From RU20A sp042610495 (GTDB taxonomy: Bacteria > Pseudomonadota > Alphaproteobacteria > Rhizobiales > Rhizobiaceae), in NCBI RefSeq assembly GCF_042610495.1, contig NZ_JBHGAP010000003.1:201217-265216 (forward strand): a stretch of 64,000 bases of DNA, in the 5' to 3' direction. A program made the translations under genes and the position numbers. How positions within the stretch are numbered: position 1 is the stretch's first letter; each line of letters opens with the position of its first letter. The notes under the pieces are model-generated. The model had not been told where the DNA came from and did not search any database. It worked only from the letters and a program-made list of their open reading frames with translations. Of this stretch, positions 1-8,560 are shown piece after piece.

Positions 1-467
1 GCGTGACGATCGCCTATCACAGTCGCACCGAGCGCAAGGCGCTGCCCTATCGCTGGTATCCGACGCTTCTCGATCTTGCGGCAGCCGTCGATACGCTGGT
101 GGTGATCGTGCCCGGCACGGAGGAGACCCGCCACACCGTGAATGCCGAGGTGCTGAAGGCGCTCGGACCGACAGGCGTGCTGATCAATGTCGGACGCGGG
201 ACGACGGTCGACGAACCGGCGCTGATCGAAGCGCTGCGGAGCGGAACGATTGCGGCCGCCGGCCTCGACGTCTTCGAGGACGAGCCGCATGTGCCGCAGT
301 CTCTGATCGACCTGCCGAACGCCGTGCTCCTGCCGCATGTCGGCTCCGCCTCGGTCGCGACGCGCGAGGCGATGGCCGATCTCGTGGCGGACAATATTCT
401 GAACTGGTTCGACAAAGGCACGGCACTGACTCCGGTGCCGGAAACGCCGTTCACGCGCAAGGCGTAA
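1..467 (+). CDS. D-2-hydroxyacid dehydrogenase, C-terminal part (5' end outside window)
   Basis: The gene is cut by the window edge; the frame is open from base 3 and ends in TAA at 465-467. The 154 visible residues are the second half of the NAD-binding domain of a D-isomer-specific 2-hydroxyacid dehydrogenase. Family motifs are present: INVGRG (catalytic Arg), GLDVFEDEP (Asp and catalytic Glu) and LLPHVGSAS (catalytic His). Such enzymes reduce 2-keto acids such as glyoxylate or hydroxypyruvate with NAD(P)H in the cytoplasm. The substrate cannot be told from this fragment. The GTG at base 3 is not a real start, because the catalytic core must extend upstream. Confidence 0.85.
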   Translation, partial: VTIAYHSRTERKALPYRWYPTLLDLAAAVDTLVVIVPGTEETRHTVNAEVLKALGPTGVLINVGRGTTVDEPALIEALRSGTIAAAGLDVFEDEPHVPQSLIDLPNAVLLPHVGSASVATREAMADLVADNILNWFDKGTALTPVPETPFTRKA

Positions 468-513
468 GATCGGGCGGTTCCCCGTCCGGCCTTGCGATCA
501 AGGTTGGGTGCCG

Positions 514-1290
514 TCAGGCAGTGACGCCGGCCTTTGCCCGCTGCTTTTCCGCTCCATAGGCGCGCACCGCCTCACCGAAGGCCTTGAAAAGCGTGTTGGA
601 CGGATTGTCCGTGCCGACCCAGTATTCCGGATGCCACTGAACGCCGACGGCGAAGGCCTTGGCATCGATGACGGACACGGCCTCGACCGTGCCGTCGTCA
701 GCCAGCGCCTCGACGGCCAGTCGCGGTGCGACGGCGGAGATGGCCTGGCGGTGCAGGGAATTGACGCGCACCTCGCCGGCGCCAAGCACGGCGGCGAGGC
801 AACTGCCCTCCTTGATCGAGATCGACTGGCGGATGCCGTAGGCGACGTCGAGTTCCGGCACGTCGGGCTTGCGGTGGTCCCACATGCCGGGCTTGTTCTG
901 GATTTCGCTTTCGAGGGTGCCGCCGAGCGCCACGTTCAGTTCCTGGATCCCGCGGCAGATGGCCAGCAGCGGAATGCCGCGCTCCAGGGCGCGCCGGATC
1001 AGCGGCAGGCTGGTCGCGTCGCGGCCGGGGTCGAAGGGGCCGTCCTCTTCCCGCGCTTGCCTGCCATAGAGGCTCGGATGCACGTTGCTTCGGGCGCCGC
1101 TGACCAGCAGGCCTTCGACACGATCGAGAATGCTATCGGGATCGTTGCCCTTTTCGAGTGCCGGTACGAGCAGCGGCATGACGCCGGCGCCATCGACGGC
1201 GGCGCGCACATATTGATGGGCGACGACATGCCAGACATTGCCGTCGAAGGCGCGGAAATCGCAGGGAATGGCAACGGCGGGGGTGTGCAT
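514..1290 (-). CDS. Gamma-glutamyl-gamma-aminobutyrate hydrolase family protein (peptidase C26)
   Basis: The 258-residue class I glutamine-amidotransferase-like hydrolase has the nucleophile elbow AICRGIQELN (Cys) and the catalytic His in GVQWHPEY. It resembles PuuD, which hydrolyses gamma-glutamyl-GABA in putrescine breakdown, but the family includes other isopeptidases, so the substrate is inferred. The ATG at 1290 (protein starting MHTPAVAIPC) was chosen because a GGAG lies about 10 nt upstream and family proteins begin here. The frame stays open to 1440, but that extra part has no family character. The gene converges on the dehydrogenase fragment, and no other puu genes are nearby. Confidence 0.88.
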   Translation of the reverse strand: MHTPAVAIPCDFRAFDGNVWHVVAHQYVRAAVDGAGVMPLLVPALEKGNDPDSILDRVEGLLVSGARSNVHPSLYGRQAREEDGPFDPGRDATSLPLIRRALERGIPLLAICRGIQELNVALGGTLESEIQNKPGMWDHRKPDVPELDVAYGIRQSISIKEGSCLAAVLGAGEVRVNSLHRQAISAVAPRLAVEALADDGTVEAVSVIDAKAFAVGVQWHPEYWVGTDNPSNTLFKAFGEAVRAYGAEKQRAKAGVTA

Positions 1291-1773
1291 AGGGACGGCT
1301 CCGGAAGGCTCGCCGCGACAGGGCGCGGCCACTGTATGCAAGATGGGATGGGAGGTCGCGGGCGCAATGTCAACAGGTGTTGATGGTGTCGCGCCTGCCC
1401 TTTGGAGCTTCGCAACCAAAAGACGTTTGATATCTCGCAAATTTTCGAAATGAAGATAAGATCAAATGGCCGAAATGATCCGTCTCCTCACGTAGAGATC
1501 ATGCAATGCAACCTTGAATATAAAGTAGAACGCCATAAACTTCGAAATACCGCAGGTTTCCATGACTTACGGTTGCGGGGGGTCAATTTCGAGGTTTGAA
1601 GTAAGTCTTTCGTTAAATTCTGCTCTCTTATGAAAGGCTCTCAAAGTCGTTGCCGGGAACAATTGCGTGCTCATGCGATACCCGGTCGTGCCTTCCCCGG
1701 CACGGGCGATGCCAACAGGTGAGGGAGGCGCGTCCGCGATTCTCCCAGATGTCGAGGCTGGAGTTGTAGGACC
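1291..1773. other. Intergenic region between divergent genes
   Basis: These 483 bases separate the C26 hydrolase (minus) from the GGDEF-EAL gene (plus). The middle part (about 1435-1640) is distinctly AT-richer than the flanks and should hold both promoters. I see no convincing RNA gene or protein. A 65-codon plus-strand frame at 1402-1599 has no ribosome site or recognisable sequence and is not called. Confidence 0.4.
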
Positions 1774-4080
1774 ATGATTCGTCCACGCCGCAAGCCACTG
1801 CCGAAAGGCGTCTATCATTCCTTCGTCCGCTCTCTTTATGAGAACAGGGCGACGCTGTTCATCGGCATGATCAGCCATGCGGTGACGTTTCTGCTGGTCT
1901 ATACCCGCGTTGACGACGCTTTTTTCCTGTTCGCGACCGTTGCCGTCATCGCCATCTTCGTTCTGCGGATGTTCGACATGCGCGGCTTCGACCGCCTCGA
2001 TCTTTCCAGCGCCGATGACGTGACGTTGCGCCTGTGGGAGGACCGATATCTGCTGGGCGGCCTGTGCGTGACGATGACGTGCGGCCTGGCCTGCGCCTAT
2101 GCCATCGTCGTTACCCAGGATGCCTTTGCCGAGCTGGCCTGCATTTCCGTGACCGTTGCCTCCATGATCTCGATCGTCGGGCGCAATTACGGATCGTCGC
2201 GGGCCGTGGCCATTCTGACGGCCGGGGCCTGCGGGCCGATCTTCTTCGGCCTGCTCAGCCTTGGCGACTTCTACATGGGCGTCCTTGCCGCGCTGATGAT
2301 CCCGCTGGCTGTCACCACCTGGCAGATGGCGAAGGGCGTGCGTGAATTTCTCTACCGCAACGTCATTGCCGCGACGGAGATCGCCACGATTGCCGACCGG
2401 TTCGATGCGGCGCTGAACAACATGACGCATGGGCTCTTCATGCTCGATGCCCAGGGGCGCGTTCTTGTCGTCAATCGTCGGGCGACCGACCTGCTCAATC
2501 TGGACTGGACCTTTGGGCTGAAGGACAGCCATCTGGAGGTCGTTCTGAAATACGGCATGCGCCACAGTTTCCTTGATGGCGATCAGATCCGTCAGGTGCT
2601 GCGGCAGCTGAAGCCGCTGCTGGAGGGGGTGGAAACGCGCACGCTCGTGCCGTTCCCGGACGATTTCTACCTCGAATTCTCCGCCAGCCGGCGGCTGGAT
2701 GGCGGGACGGTCCTGATCTTCGAAGATGTGTCGGCGCGCATTCTGGCCGAGCGGAAGATCCTTAACATGGTGCGATACGACGCGCTGACGGGGCTGCCGA
2801 CACGGTCCTATTTCAGCGAGCTGGTTGAGGCTGCCATCGGGCAGGGCGATCCGGATCGTCCCGTCGCGTTCCTCATCATGGACATCGTGGATTTCAAGCA
2901 TGTCAACGACATGCGGGGCCATGTCGTCGGCGACCAGCTGCTGGTCGTGGTTGCCGAGCGGTTGAGAGCGCTTGCCGGGGAGGGCGCCATCGTCGGCCGG
3001 CTGATGGGGGACGAGTTCGTCGTGCTCCTTGCCGACGAACCCGACCGGGCGGCGCTCGACAGCCGCATGCGCAGCCTGCACCAGCAGATGCGCGGCACCT
3101 ATACGGTCAGTGGCTTCACCTTCCTGCTGACCATGAGCGCGGGCTCGGTGATGACGCCTGCCGGAACTTTCAGCTTCGAGGATGTGCAGATCAAGGCGGA
3201 TCTGGCGCTGTTTGAAAGCAAGAACCGCAATCGCGGCGGCTTCACGGCCTTCGAAGAGACCATGGATGAGCAATATGTGGACCGGCAGAAGCTGAAGGCG
3301 GATTTCCAGCAGGCGCTGGAGACGGCCGCGCTTTCGGTCGCGTATCAGCCGATGATCACGCCTGACGGGCTGCATATCGAGTGCTGCGAGGCGCTGGCGC
3401 GCTGGACGCATCCCGAACGCGGCCCGGTCGGGCCTGCCGTCTTCATTCGCGTCGCAGAAGAAATGGGGTTGGTGAGCGAAGTGACGGCCTTCGTGCTGCG
3501 CCGGGCCTGCATCGACTGCATGGACTGGCCGGACGGGATGGCCGTGTCCGTGAACCTTTCGGTGGTCGACCTGCGCAATCCGGGCTTTGCGGCCAAGGTG
3601 CTGCAAATTCTCGAAGAGACCGGGCTGCCGCCGCGGCGGCTGCACCTGGAGGTGACCGAGGGCGGCTTCATCGAAGACCCCGTCAAGGTCGGCGCCATGC
3701 TGCAGCAACTGAGAGCCCGCGGCATCGCGATTGCCATCGACGATTTCGGCACCGGCTATTCCAGCCTCAGCTATCTCGATACGCTGCCGCTCGATCTGGT
3801 CAAGGTCGATCGCTCCTTCGTGCGCAACATCCGCGAGGATGCCCGCCGCTTCAATCTGCTGCGCGGCGTCGTGCAGCTCTCGCGCGAACTTGGCCTGCGG
3901 GTCATTGTCGAGGGTGTGGAAACATTGGACCAGCTCGACCTCCTGCGCGCGCATGACTGCGCCGACCTGATCCAGGGCTATGTCTTTGCTCGGCCCATGC
4001 CGGCGGGCGAGATCCTGAATCTGGCTTTCGCGACCGATAGCAAGCGAGCGATCGCGGCCCGCAAAAGCCAGCTGACCTGA
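1774..4080 (+). CDS. Membrane PAS-GGDEF-EAL protein (c-di-GMP turnover)
   Basis: This 768-residue inner-membrane protein has about six hydrophobic segments in residues 28-186. A PAS-like domain follows (about 208-325), then GGDEF (about 335-490) and EAL (about 505-760). The GGDEF signature reads MGDEF at residues 411-415, so the first Gly is replaced by Met, and no RxxD inhibitory site is visible before it. The EAL domain is intact, with E539-A-L and DDFGTGYSS. I therefore expect a phosphodiesterase, possibly with a regulatory GTP-binding GGDEF; this is inference. The membrane and PAS parts probably sense an unknown signal. The FeeM-like gene starts 139 bp downstream on the same strand. Confidence 0.9.
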   Translation: MIRPRRKPLPKGVYHSFVRSLYENRATLFIGMISHAVTFLLVYTRVDDAFFLFATVAVIAIFVLRMFDMRGFDRLDLSSADDVTLRLWEDRYLLGGLCVTMTCGLACAYAIVVTQDAFAELACISVTVASMISIVGRNYGSSRAVAILTAGACGPIFFGLLSLGDFYMGVLAALMIPLAVTTWQMAKGVREFLYRNVIAATEIATIADRFDAALNNMTHGLFMLDAQGRVLVVNRRATDLLNLDWTFGLKDSHLEVVLKYGMRHSFLDGDQIRQVLRQLKPLLEGVETRTLVPFPDDFYLEFSASRRLDGGTVLIFEDVSARILAERKILNMVRYDALTGLPTRSYFSELVEAAIGQGDPDRPVAFLIMDIVDFKHVNDMRGHVVGDQLLVVVAERLRALAGEGAIVGRLMGDEFVVLLADEPDRAALDSRMRSLHQQMRGTYTVSGFTFLLTMSAGSVMTPAGTFSFEDVQIKADLALFESKNRNRGGFTAFEETMDEQYVDRQKLKADFQQALETAALSVAYQPMITPDGLHIECCEALARWTHPERGPVGPAVFIRVAEEMGLVSEVTAFVLRRACIDCMDWPDGMAVSVNLSVVDLRNPGFAAKVLQILEETGLPPRRLHLEVTEGGFIEDPVKVGAMLQQLRARGIAIAIDDFGTGYSSLSYLDTLPLDLVKVDRSFVRNIREDARRFNLLRGVVQLSRELGLRVIVEGVETLDQLDLLRAHDCADLIQGYVFARPMPAGEILNLAFATDSKRAIAARKSQLT

Positions 4081-4194
4081 TAGCCAAAGCGTTTGGCCCG
4101 GCTGCGGTTTTCTGTGCACAACATTTGCTTCTGGCAATGAAAACAATCCACTACGCCAGCGACCGTCAGATTTAGGCATTGCAGCCCCAAAGCG

Positions 4195-4231
4195 CCCCGT
4201 TAGTGTTAACAAATAGTTAATGCTAACGGGG
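4195..4231. promoter_or_regulatory. Near-perfect 37-base dyad containing a CtrA-type box
   Basis: Two 16-base arms (4195-4210 and 4216-4231) flank a 5-base centre and are complementary except for two adjacent positions that could form G-U wobbles in RNA. The centre contains TTAA-CAAATAG-TTAA (4206-4220). On the minus strand this reads TTAA-N7-TTAAC, which fits the published alphaproteobacterial CtrA consensus. The 3' arm covers the ATG at 4220. The dyad could be a CtrA operator, a start-codon-masking hairpin, or both. The binding protein is inferred. Confidence 0.5.
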
Positions 4232-5023
4232 TTGATGGGGATGGATGCGCTGTCTGGCGTCGCATCGCAGTTTTCGGAAAGACTGCTTACGCTTCTTGAC
4301 CGTGTCGAATATCGGCGCGTCGAAACCGGCGAGGACATGGAGGATATCGCGCGGCTGCGCTATCGCGCCTACAAGGCCGTGGACCTGATGCCGCTCACCG
4401 GCTCGACCCTTGTCGATCCGCTGGATTTCGACGATCACGCCTTCGTCTTCGGCATCTACCTTGACGAGCGGTTGATCAGCACGGTCAGGGTGCATCATGT
4501 GACGCCGGAGCACCGGGCAAGCACGGCCGGCGTCATCTTCGGTCAGGAGATCGACGACCTGCTCGATCGCGGCCTGACGCTGATCGATCCGGGCCGCTTT
4601 GCCGCCGATCCCGACATGGATGGCGAGGAGGTGGTGGCGGTGCCCTATCTCACCTTGCGCGTCGCGTGCATGGCGTCGGAATATTTCGATGTGGATGGCT
4701 GCCTGACGGCCTGCCGGCCGCGCCATGCGGCCTTCTATCGCCGGACCTTTGCGGCGGAGACGCTGGTCGCCTGCCGCAAGAACCTCGGCATCTACAATGC
4801 CGACGGCGCCCTGCTGATGGCGCGGGTGCGCGAGATCAGGAGCTGGCTCTACACCCGTTATCCCGTCTTCGATTCGCGGCTTTTCGAACAGCGCATGATG
4901 TTCGAGCCTGACGATCCGGCGACGCCGCGTCCGATCACCATCAAGCCGACGGCACGTCTGGCGCGCAGGAGACCTGCCCTGGTGGGCGGAGCGGTGGAAA
5001 CGGGGCGCGGCTGGTTCGGCTGA
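4220..5023 (+). CDS. N-acyl amino acid synthase FeeM-like protein (GNAT/autoinducer-synthase fold)
   Basis: This 267-residue soluble protein resembles the FeeM-type branch of the LuxI/GNAT superfamily. The N-terminal half carries VETGEDMEDIARLRYRAYKA followed by a DDHAFVFGIYLDERLISTVR strand-turn-strand, as in autoinducer synthases. A conserved later block, SEYFDVDGCLTACRPRHAAF, follows. Known FeeM enzymes join fatty acyl groups from acyl-ACP to amino acids; activity here is inferred. Three possible starts exist (4220, 4235, 4241). The first lies inside the dyad and CtrA-like box, so translation may really begin at 4235 or 4241. No LuxR-type regulator adjoins it; the neighbour is a c-di-GMP enzyme gene. 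Confidence 0.7.
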   Translation: MLTGLMGMDALSGVASQFSERLLTLLDRVEYRRVETGEDMEDIARLRYRAYKAVDLMPLTGSTLVDPLDFDDHAFVFGIYLDERLISTVRVHHVTPEHRASTAGVIFGQEIDDLLDRGLTLIDPGRFAADPDMDGEEVVAVPYLTLRVACMASEYFDVDGCLTACRPRHAAFYRRTFAAETLVACRKNLGIYNADGALLMARVREIRSWLYTRYPVFDSRLFEQRMMFEPDDPATPRPITIKPTARLARRRPALVGGAVETGRGWFG

Positions 5024-5190
5024 GCGTCTGATCGCGCGTCCACGGGCCGCGACACGGTCGATCCGTTGCGAAGCGGCGCTGCATTGTGTATGGGCAAAGA
5101 GAGGCCTGCTTTTTGCTGAGGGAAGCGGGTAGTCGTGTTCGGGCCGAGCCGGGCGGGTTTCGGTCCCCTTGCATCTTCGGGAGAGATTGA

Positions 5191-5415
5191 ATGGCGGAAC
5201 ATCATCACGGACCGGCCGAAACGGGCGCGGAAATGGACTATGCCGAGCACGACAAGACCTATGCGCTCTTTGTCAGCGGCGCCAAGAACGGCACCATCAT
5301 CTGCGTGGCGCTTGTCGTGGCCATGGCCGCCGGTTTCTTCACCAGCGCCGGCTTCTTCTCGGCGCTCGTGCTCTTCATTCTCCTGACGGTCGGCGGCATT
5401 GTCCTGACGCGCTGA
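5191..5415 (+). CDS. aa3-type cytochrome c oxidase subunit IV
   Basis: This 74-residue protein has a short hydrophilic N-terminus (MAEHHHGPAETGAEMDYAEH) followed by hydrophobic stretches from about residue 34 to 72. That is the size and layout of the alphaproteobacterial aa3 oxidase subunit IV family, a small accessory subunit of the respiratory terminal oxidase in the inner membrane. A GGGAGAG ribosome site lies just upstream of the ATG. The main oxidase genes are not in the window, so this is a detached subunit gene, which is normal for the family. A strong hairpin terminator follows. Confidence 0.85.
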   Translation: MAEHHHGPAETGAEMDYAEHDKTYALFVSGAKNGTIICVALVVAMAAGFFTSAGFFSALVLFILLTVGGIVLTR

Positions 5416-5493
5416 TCGCTTTCATCACGGTCGATTATGAGCCGGTCGCTCCGAAAGGGGCGGCCGGCTTCGTTTGTGGGAAGCCGGAAAGCA

Positions 5494-5526
5494 AAACGCC
5501 GTGGCGAAGGTGTCGCCACGGCGTTT
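5494..5526. terminator. Bidirectional intrinsic terminator
   Basis: A perfect 13-bp stem (5494-5506 with 5514-5526) and a 7-base loop begins with AAA and ends with TTT. It sits between the convergent oxidase subunit IV and TPR lipoprotein genes and can serve both. Confidence 0.75.
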
Positions 5527-5553
5527 CTGTCGAGAATGACAATCGATTGCCGA

Positions 5554-6447
5554 TCAGGCGGCCGGACCCTTGACGCGGGCAAGGCCGGCGCGGGCCGGTT
5601 CGTACTTCGGGTCGAGGCGCAGCGCCTGCGAATAGGAGCGCTTGGCCTTCTCGCGTTCGCCGCGGCGTTCGTAGACCAGAGCCTGGTTGGCCCAGCTCTC
5701 GGCCAGATTGCCGTTCAGGTTGATCGCCGTGTTGAAGTCGGAAAAGGCGTTGTCGTCGTCGTTCTGTGCCAGGTAGGAAATGCCGCGGCCGTTATAAGGC
5801 TCGGGCGAGGAGGGCGACAGCGAGATCGCCTTGGAGAAGTCCTCGATCGCCTGGGCGTGCTGGTTGCGTGCCTGATAGATCAGGCCGCGATTGTGGTAAG
5901 CGCGCGGGTCGGTCGTGTCGAGGCTGATCGCCTTGTTGAAGTCGTTGAAGGCAGAGTCCAGCTGGCCGACCTGACGATAGAGATTGCCGCGGCCGATATA
6001 GGCCACGTCGTAATTGCCGTTGATCTGCAGCGCGCTGTTGTAGTCGGCCAGCGCTTCCTTCTGGTTGCCGAGGTTGCGGTTGACCAGCGCGCGGTTCGCA
6101 TAGGCCTGGTAGAAGCGCGGATTGAGCTGGATCGCTTGGTTGAAGTCGGCGATGGCGCGGCGGAATTCGCCGGCGCGGCCATAGGCGGAGCCGCGTACAT
6201 TGTAGCCTTCCGGATCCTGCGGATTGGCGGCGATCACGCTCGACAGCGAGGCGATGTTTTCCTCAGAGCCCTGGGCGCGATCCAGCTTGATGACGGCTTC
6301 GCTCGTATCGGCGGTCTGGCAGCCGGCAAGCGCCAGCATGGCGGCGACGCCGAGGCCGATCGCGAAGGCCCGCGTGCGGGTCTTGCCGGTGGTGGCTGGC
6401 GTGGTGGCGGCGGCGGACCGGTCCGAAAGAAGTGCGGCAGATGTCAA
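5554..6447 (-). CDS. TPR-repeat lipoprotein
   Basis: This 297-residue protein has a hydrophobic segment ending in the lipobox LALAGC (Cys about residue 43). About six consecutive tetratricopeptide repeats run to the end, with typical DFNQAIQLNP-type helices. It is predicted to be anchored in a membrane facing the periplasm and to act as a protein-protein scaffold; the partner is unknown. The start is the TTG at 6447, preceded by GAGGGAA at good spacing. There is no ATG closer than one that would add 65 residues of unrelated character. About 25 residues precede the hydrophobic core, a long n-region. It lies downstream of rpsU on the same strand. Confidence 0.8.
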   Translation of the reverse strand: MTSAALLSDRSAAATTPATTGKTRTRAFAIGLGVAAMLALAGCQTADTSEAVIKLDRAQGSEENIASLSSVIAANPQDPEGYNVRGSAYGRAGEFRRAIADFNQAIQLNPRFYQAYANRALVNRNLGNQKEALADYNSALQINGNYDVAYIGRGNLYRQVGQLDSAFNDFNKAISLDTTDPRAYHNRGLIYQARNQHAQAIEDFSKAISLSPSSPEPYNGRGISYLAQNDDDNAFSDFNTAINLNGNLAESWANQALVYERRGEREKAKRSYSQALRLDPKYEPARAGLARVKGPAA

Positions 6448-6713
6448 TGTGTTTCCCTCAATGCGACGGTAACCAGAGCCTTGCGGCTGCTTCGGTGCCT
6501 TCCGGCAATTTGCCCGCCGGCAGCGGCGGCAGTCGGGCCGGGCCATACGGGCATCCGGCGTGGCGAAACGCTCCGGCAATCCGGTCGTTCCATGGCGATC
6601 GTCGCGGCCCGGACGAAAAACAACGGGCCAGAACGGGACCACTCACAAAAAGGGCGGTGGCGAATGACGCCCCCGCCCGGAATTGCATCTGAAAACGTCG
6701 AAAAGACGACGGA

Positions 6714-6926
6714 TCAGCGGGTCACGAGACCTTCGCGCTGGGCCCGCTTGCGCGCCAGCTTGCGGACGCGACGAACAGCCTCGGCCTTTTCGCGAGCGCG
6801 CTTCTGCGAGGGCTTCTCGTAGTAGTCGCGCATCTTCATTTCACGGAAAATGCCTTCGCGCTGCATCTTCTTCTTGAGAGCGCGGAGAGCCTGATCAACG
6901 TTATTGTCGCGGACAAGTACCTGCAC
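6714..6926 (-). CDS. rpsU: 30S ribosomal protein S21
   Basis: This 70-residue basic protein has the clear S21 sequence, starting MQVLVRDNNVDQALRALKKK and ending in an Arg/Lys-rich helix. It is part of the small ribosomal subunit and affects initiation of translation. The start codon is GTG (6924-6926) with AAGGAA about 11 nt upstream. The length is normal for the family. It is transcribed away from the sox operon, with 363 bp between the two genes. Confidence 0.97.
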   Translation of the reverse strand: MQVLVRDNNVDQALRALKKKMQREGIFREMKMRDYYEKPSQKRAREKAEAVRRVRKLARKRAQREGLVTR

Positions 6927-7289
6927 GTTTAAACCCGTTCCTTCGTTCGTGTTGTCGCCTCAGCCCTATGATCGCGAGGCAATAAAATGGCGATCGCCCA
7001 AGCCGACGGCTTTACGATTGGGAGAGCGGATACCAGATCGGTGCGCCAAAGTCCAGCCGCCGCTGGGCGCTCATGACCGTTTTGTTACGGTGCATTGCCT
7101 TTGTCATCAAGCGCTGACGCTCTCGGGTCGAGCCTTGGTGCCGTCGTGACCGGCGATGTCGCATGGCGCACAGGTCGCGTCTGTTTGCGTCGCAAAAGAG
7201 ACGTTGCGAGCGCCGCAGATTTGTCATCTCTAGGGCTCATCGAGACGCTCGACAAAGAGACACCCACAAACGGGGAGCATGGAAGGCTG
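6927..7289. other. Divergent intergenic region rpsU / soxB
   Basis: These 363 bases separate the start codons of rpsU (minus) and soxB (plus) and should hold both promoters. Frames running through it, including the upstream extension of soxB, lack family similarity. I see no structured RNA or clear operator. Confidence 0.4.
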
Positions 7290-8543
7290 ATGCGCAAATA
7301 TTCTGTATTCGCCGTGGCGCGTGAGGCGCTGCGCGGGCACAAGGGCTGGGAGGCCCAGTGGACCTCGCCCGAACCCCGCAAGGAATATGACGTCATCATC
7401 GTCGGTGGCGGCGGCCACGGGCTGGGTGCGGCCTATTATCTGGCCAAGGAGCACGGCATCACCAATGTCGCCGTGATCGAGAAGGGCTGGCTCGGCGGCG
7501 GCAACACGGGCCGCAACACCACCATCATCCGCTCCAACTATCTCTATGACGAGAGCATGGGGATCTACGAGCATTCGCTCAAGCTGTGGGAAAACCTCAG
7601 CCAGGAGCTCAATTACAACGTCATGTATTCGCCGCGCGGCGTGATGATGCTGTCGCACAATGTGCATGACAAGCAGGTCTTCAAGCGCCACATCCACGCC
7701 AACCGCCTGCACGGCATCGACAATGAGTGGCTGACGCCCGAGCAGGCGAAGGAATTCTGCCCGCCGCTCGATATTTCCGCTTCCGCCCGCTATCCGCTGA
7801 ACGGTGCTGCCCTGCAGCGCCGCGGCGGCACGGCGCGCCACGATGCGGTGGCCTGGGGCTATGCGCGCGCGGCCTCCGACATGGGCGTCCATGTCATCCA
7901 GAACTGCGAAGTGACCGGCATCCGCCGTGGTCCCGATGGCCGCGTCACCGGTGTCGAGACGAGCCGCGGCTTCATCGGCGCCCGCAAGATCGGCGTGTCG
8001 GCTTCGGGGCACAATACGCAGATCATGGAAATGGCCGATGTGCGCGTGCCGCTGACGAGCAATCCGCTGCAGGCGCTCGTCTCCGAGCCGATGAAGCCGA
8101 TCTTCCCCTGCGTGGTCATGTCCAACACGGTGCACGCCTATATCTCGCAGTCGGACAAGGGTGAGCTAGTCATTGGTGCCGGCACGGACCAGTTCGTCTC
8201 TTACTCCCAGACCGGCGGCCTGCAGATCATCACCCATACGCTGGATGCCATCTGCGAGCTCTTCCCGATCTTCCGGCGCGTGAAGATGATGCGCCAGTGG
8301 GGCGGCATCACCGACAACACGCCGGACCGTTCGCCGATCCAGTCCAAGACGCCGGTCGGCGGCCTCTATGTCAATTGCGGCTGGGGCACGGGCGGCTTCA
8401 AGGCCACGCCGGGCTCGGCGCATCTGTTTGCGCATCTCATCGCCCGCGACGAGCCGCACCGGCATGGTGCAGGCTTCACGCTCGACCGGTTCCGCACGGG
8501 CCGCCTGATCGACGAAGCGGCCGCTGCCGCCGTCGCGCACTGA
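7290..8543 (+). CDS. soxB: Sarcosine oxidase, subunit beta
   Basis: This 417-residue FAD-dependent amine oxidoreductase has an N-terminal dinucleotide fold (IIVGGGGHGLGAAYYLAKEH, about residues 34-53). The RHDAV segment lies in the region where heterotetrameric sarcosine oxidases attach FMN to a His. The beta subunit catalyses oxidative demethylation of sarcosine to glycine. The ATG at 7290 has GGAAGG just upstream and gives the usual family length. Upstream in-frame codons to 7095 are not conserved in character. It is the first gene of a four-gene operon encoding all subunits. Confidence 0.95.
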   Translation: MRKYSVFAVAREALRGHKGWEAQWTSPEPRKEYDVIIVGGGGHGLGAAYYLAKEHGITNVAVIEKGWLGGGNTGRNTTIIRSNYLYDESMGIYEHSLKLWENLSQELNYNVMYSPRGVMMLSHNVHDKQVFKRHIHANRLHGIDNEWLTPEQAKEFCPPLDISASARYPLNGAALQRRGGTARHDAVAWGYARAASDMGVHVIQNCEVTGIRRGPDGRVTGVETSRGFIGARKIGVSASGHNTQIMEMADVRVPLTSNPLQALVSEPMKPIFPCVVMSNTVHAYISQSDKGELVIGAGTDQFVSYSQTGGLQIITHTLDAICELFPIFRRVKMMRQWGGITDNTPDRSPIQSKTPVGGLYVNCGWGTGGFKATPGSAHLFAHLIARDEPHRHGAGFTLDRFRTGRLIDEAAAAAVAH

Positions 8544-8560
8544 TTCTCGGGAGTTCGTTC

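Noticed and set aside
1402..1599. A 65-codon plus-strand frame upstream of the GGDEF-EAL gene
   Set aside because: No ribosome site, no recognisable family, and it crosses the AT-rich promoter region.
1567..4338. A 923-codon minus-strand frame opposite the GGDEF-EAL gene
   Set aside because: Its residues are the His/Gln/Arg/Asp-rich pattern typical of antisense translation in GC-rich DNA; the sense frame has PAS, GGDEF and EAL motifs.
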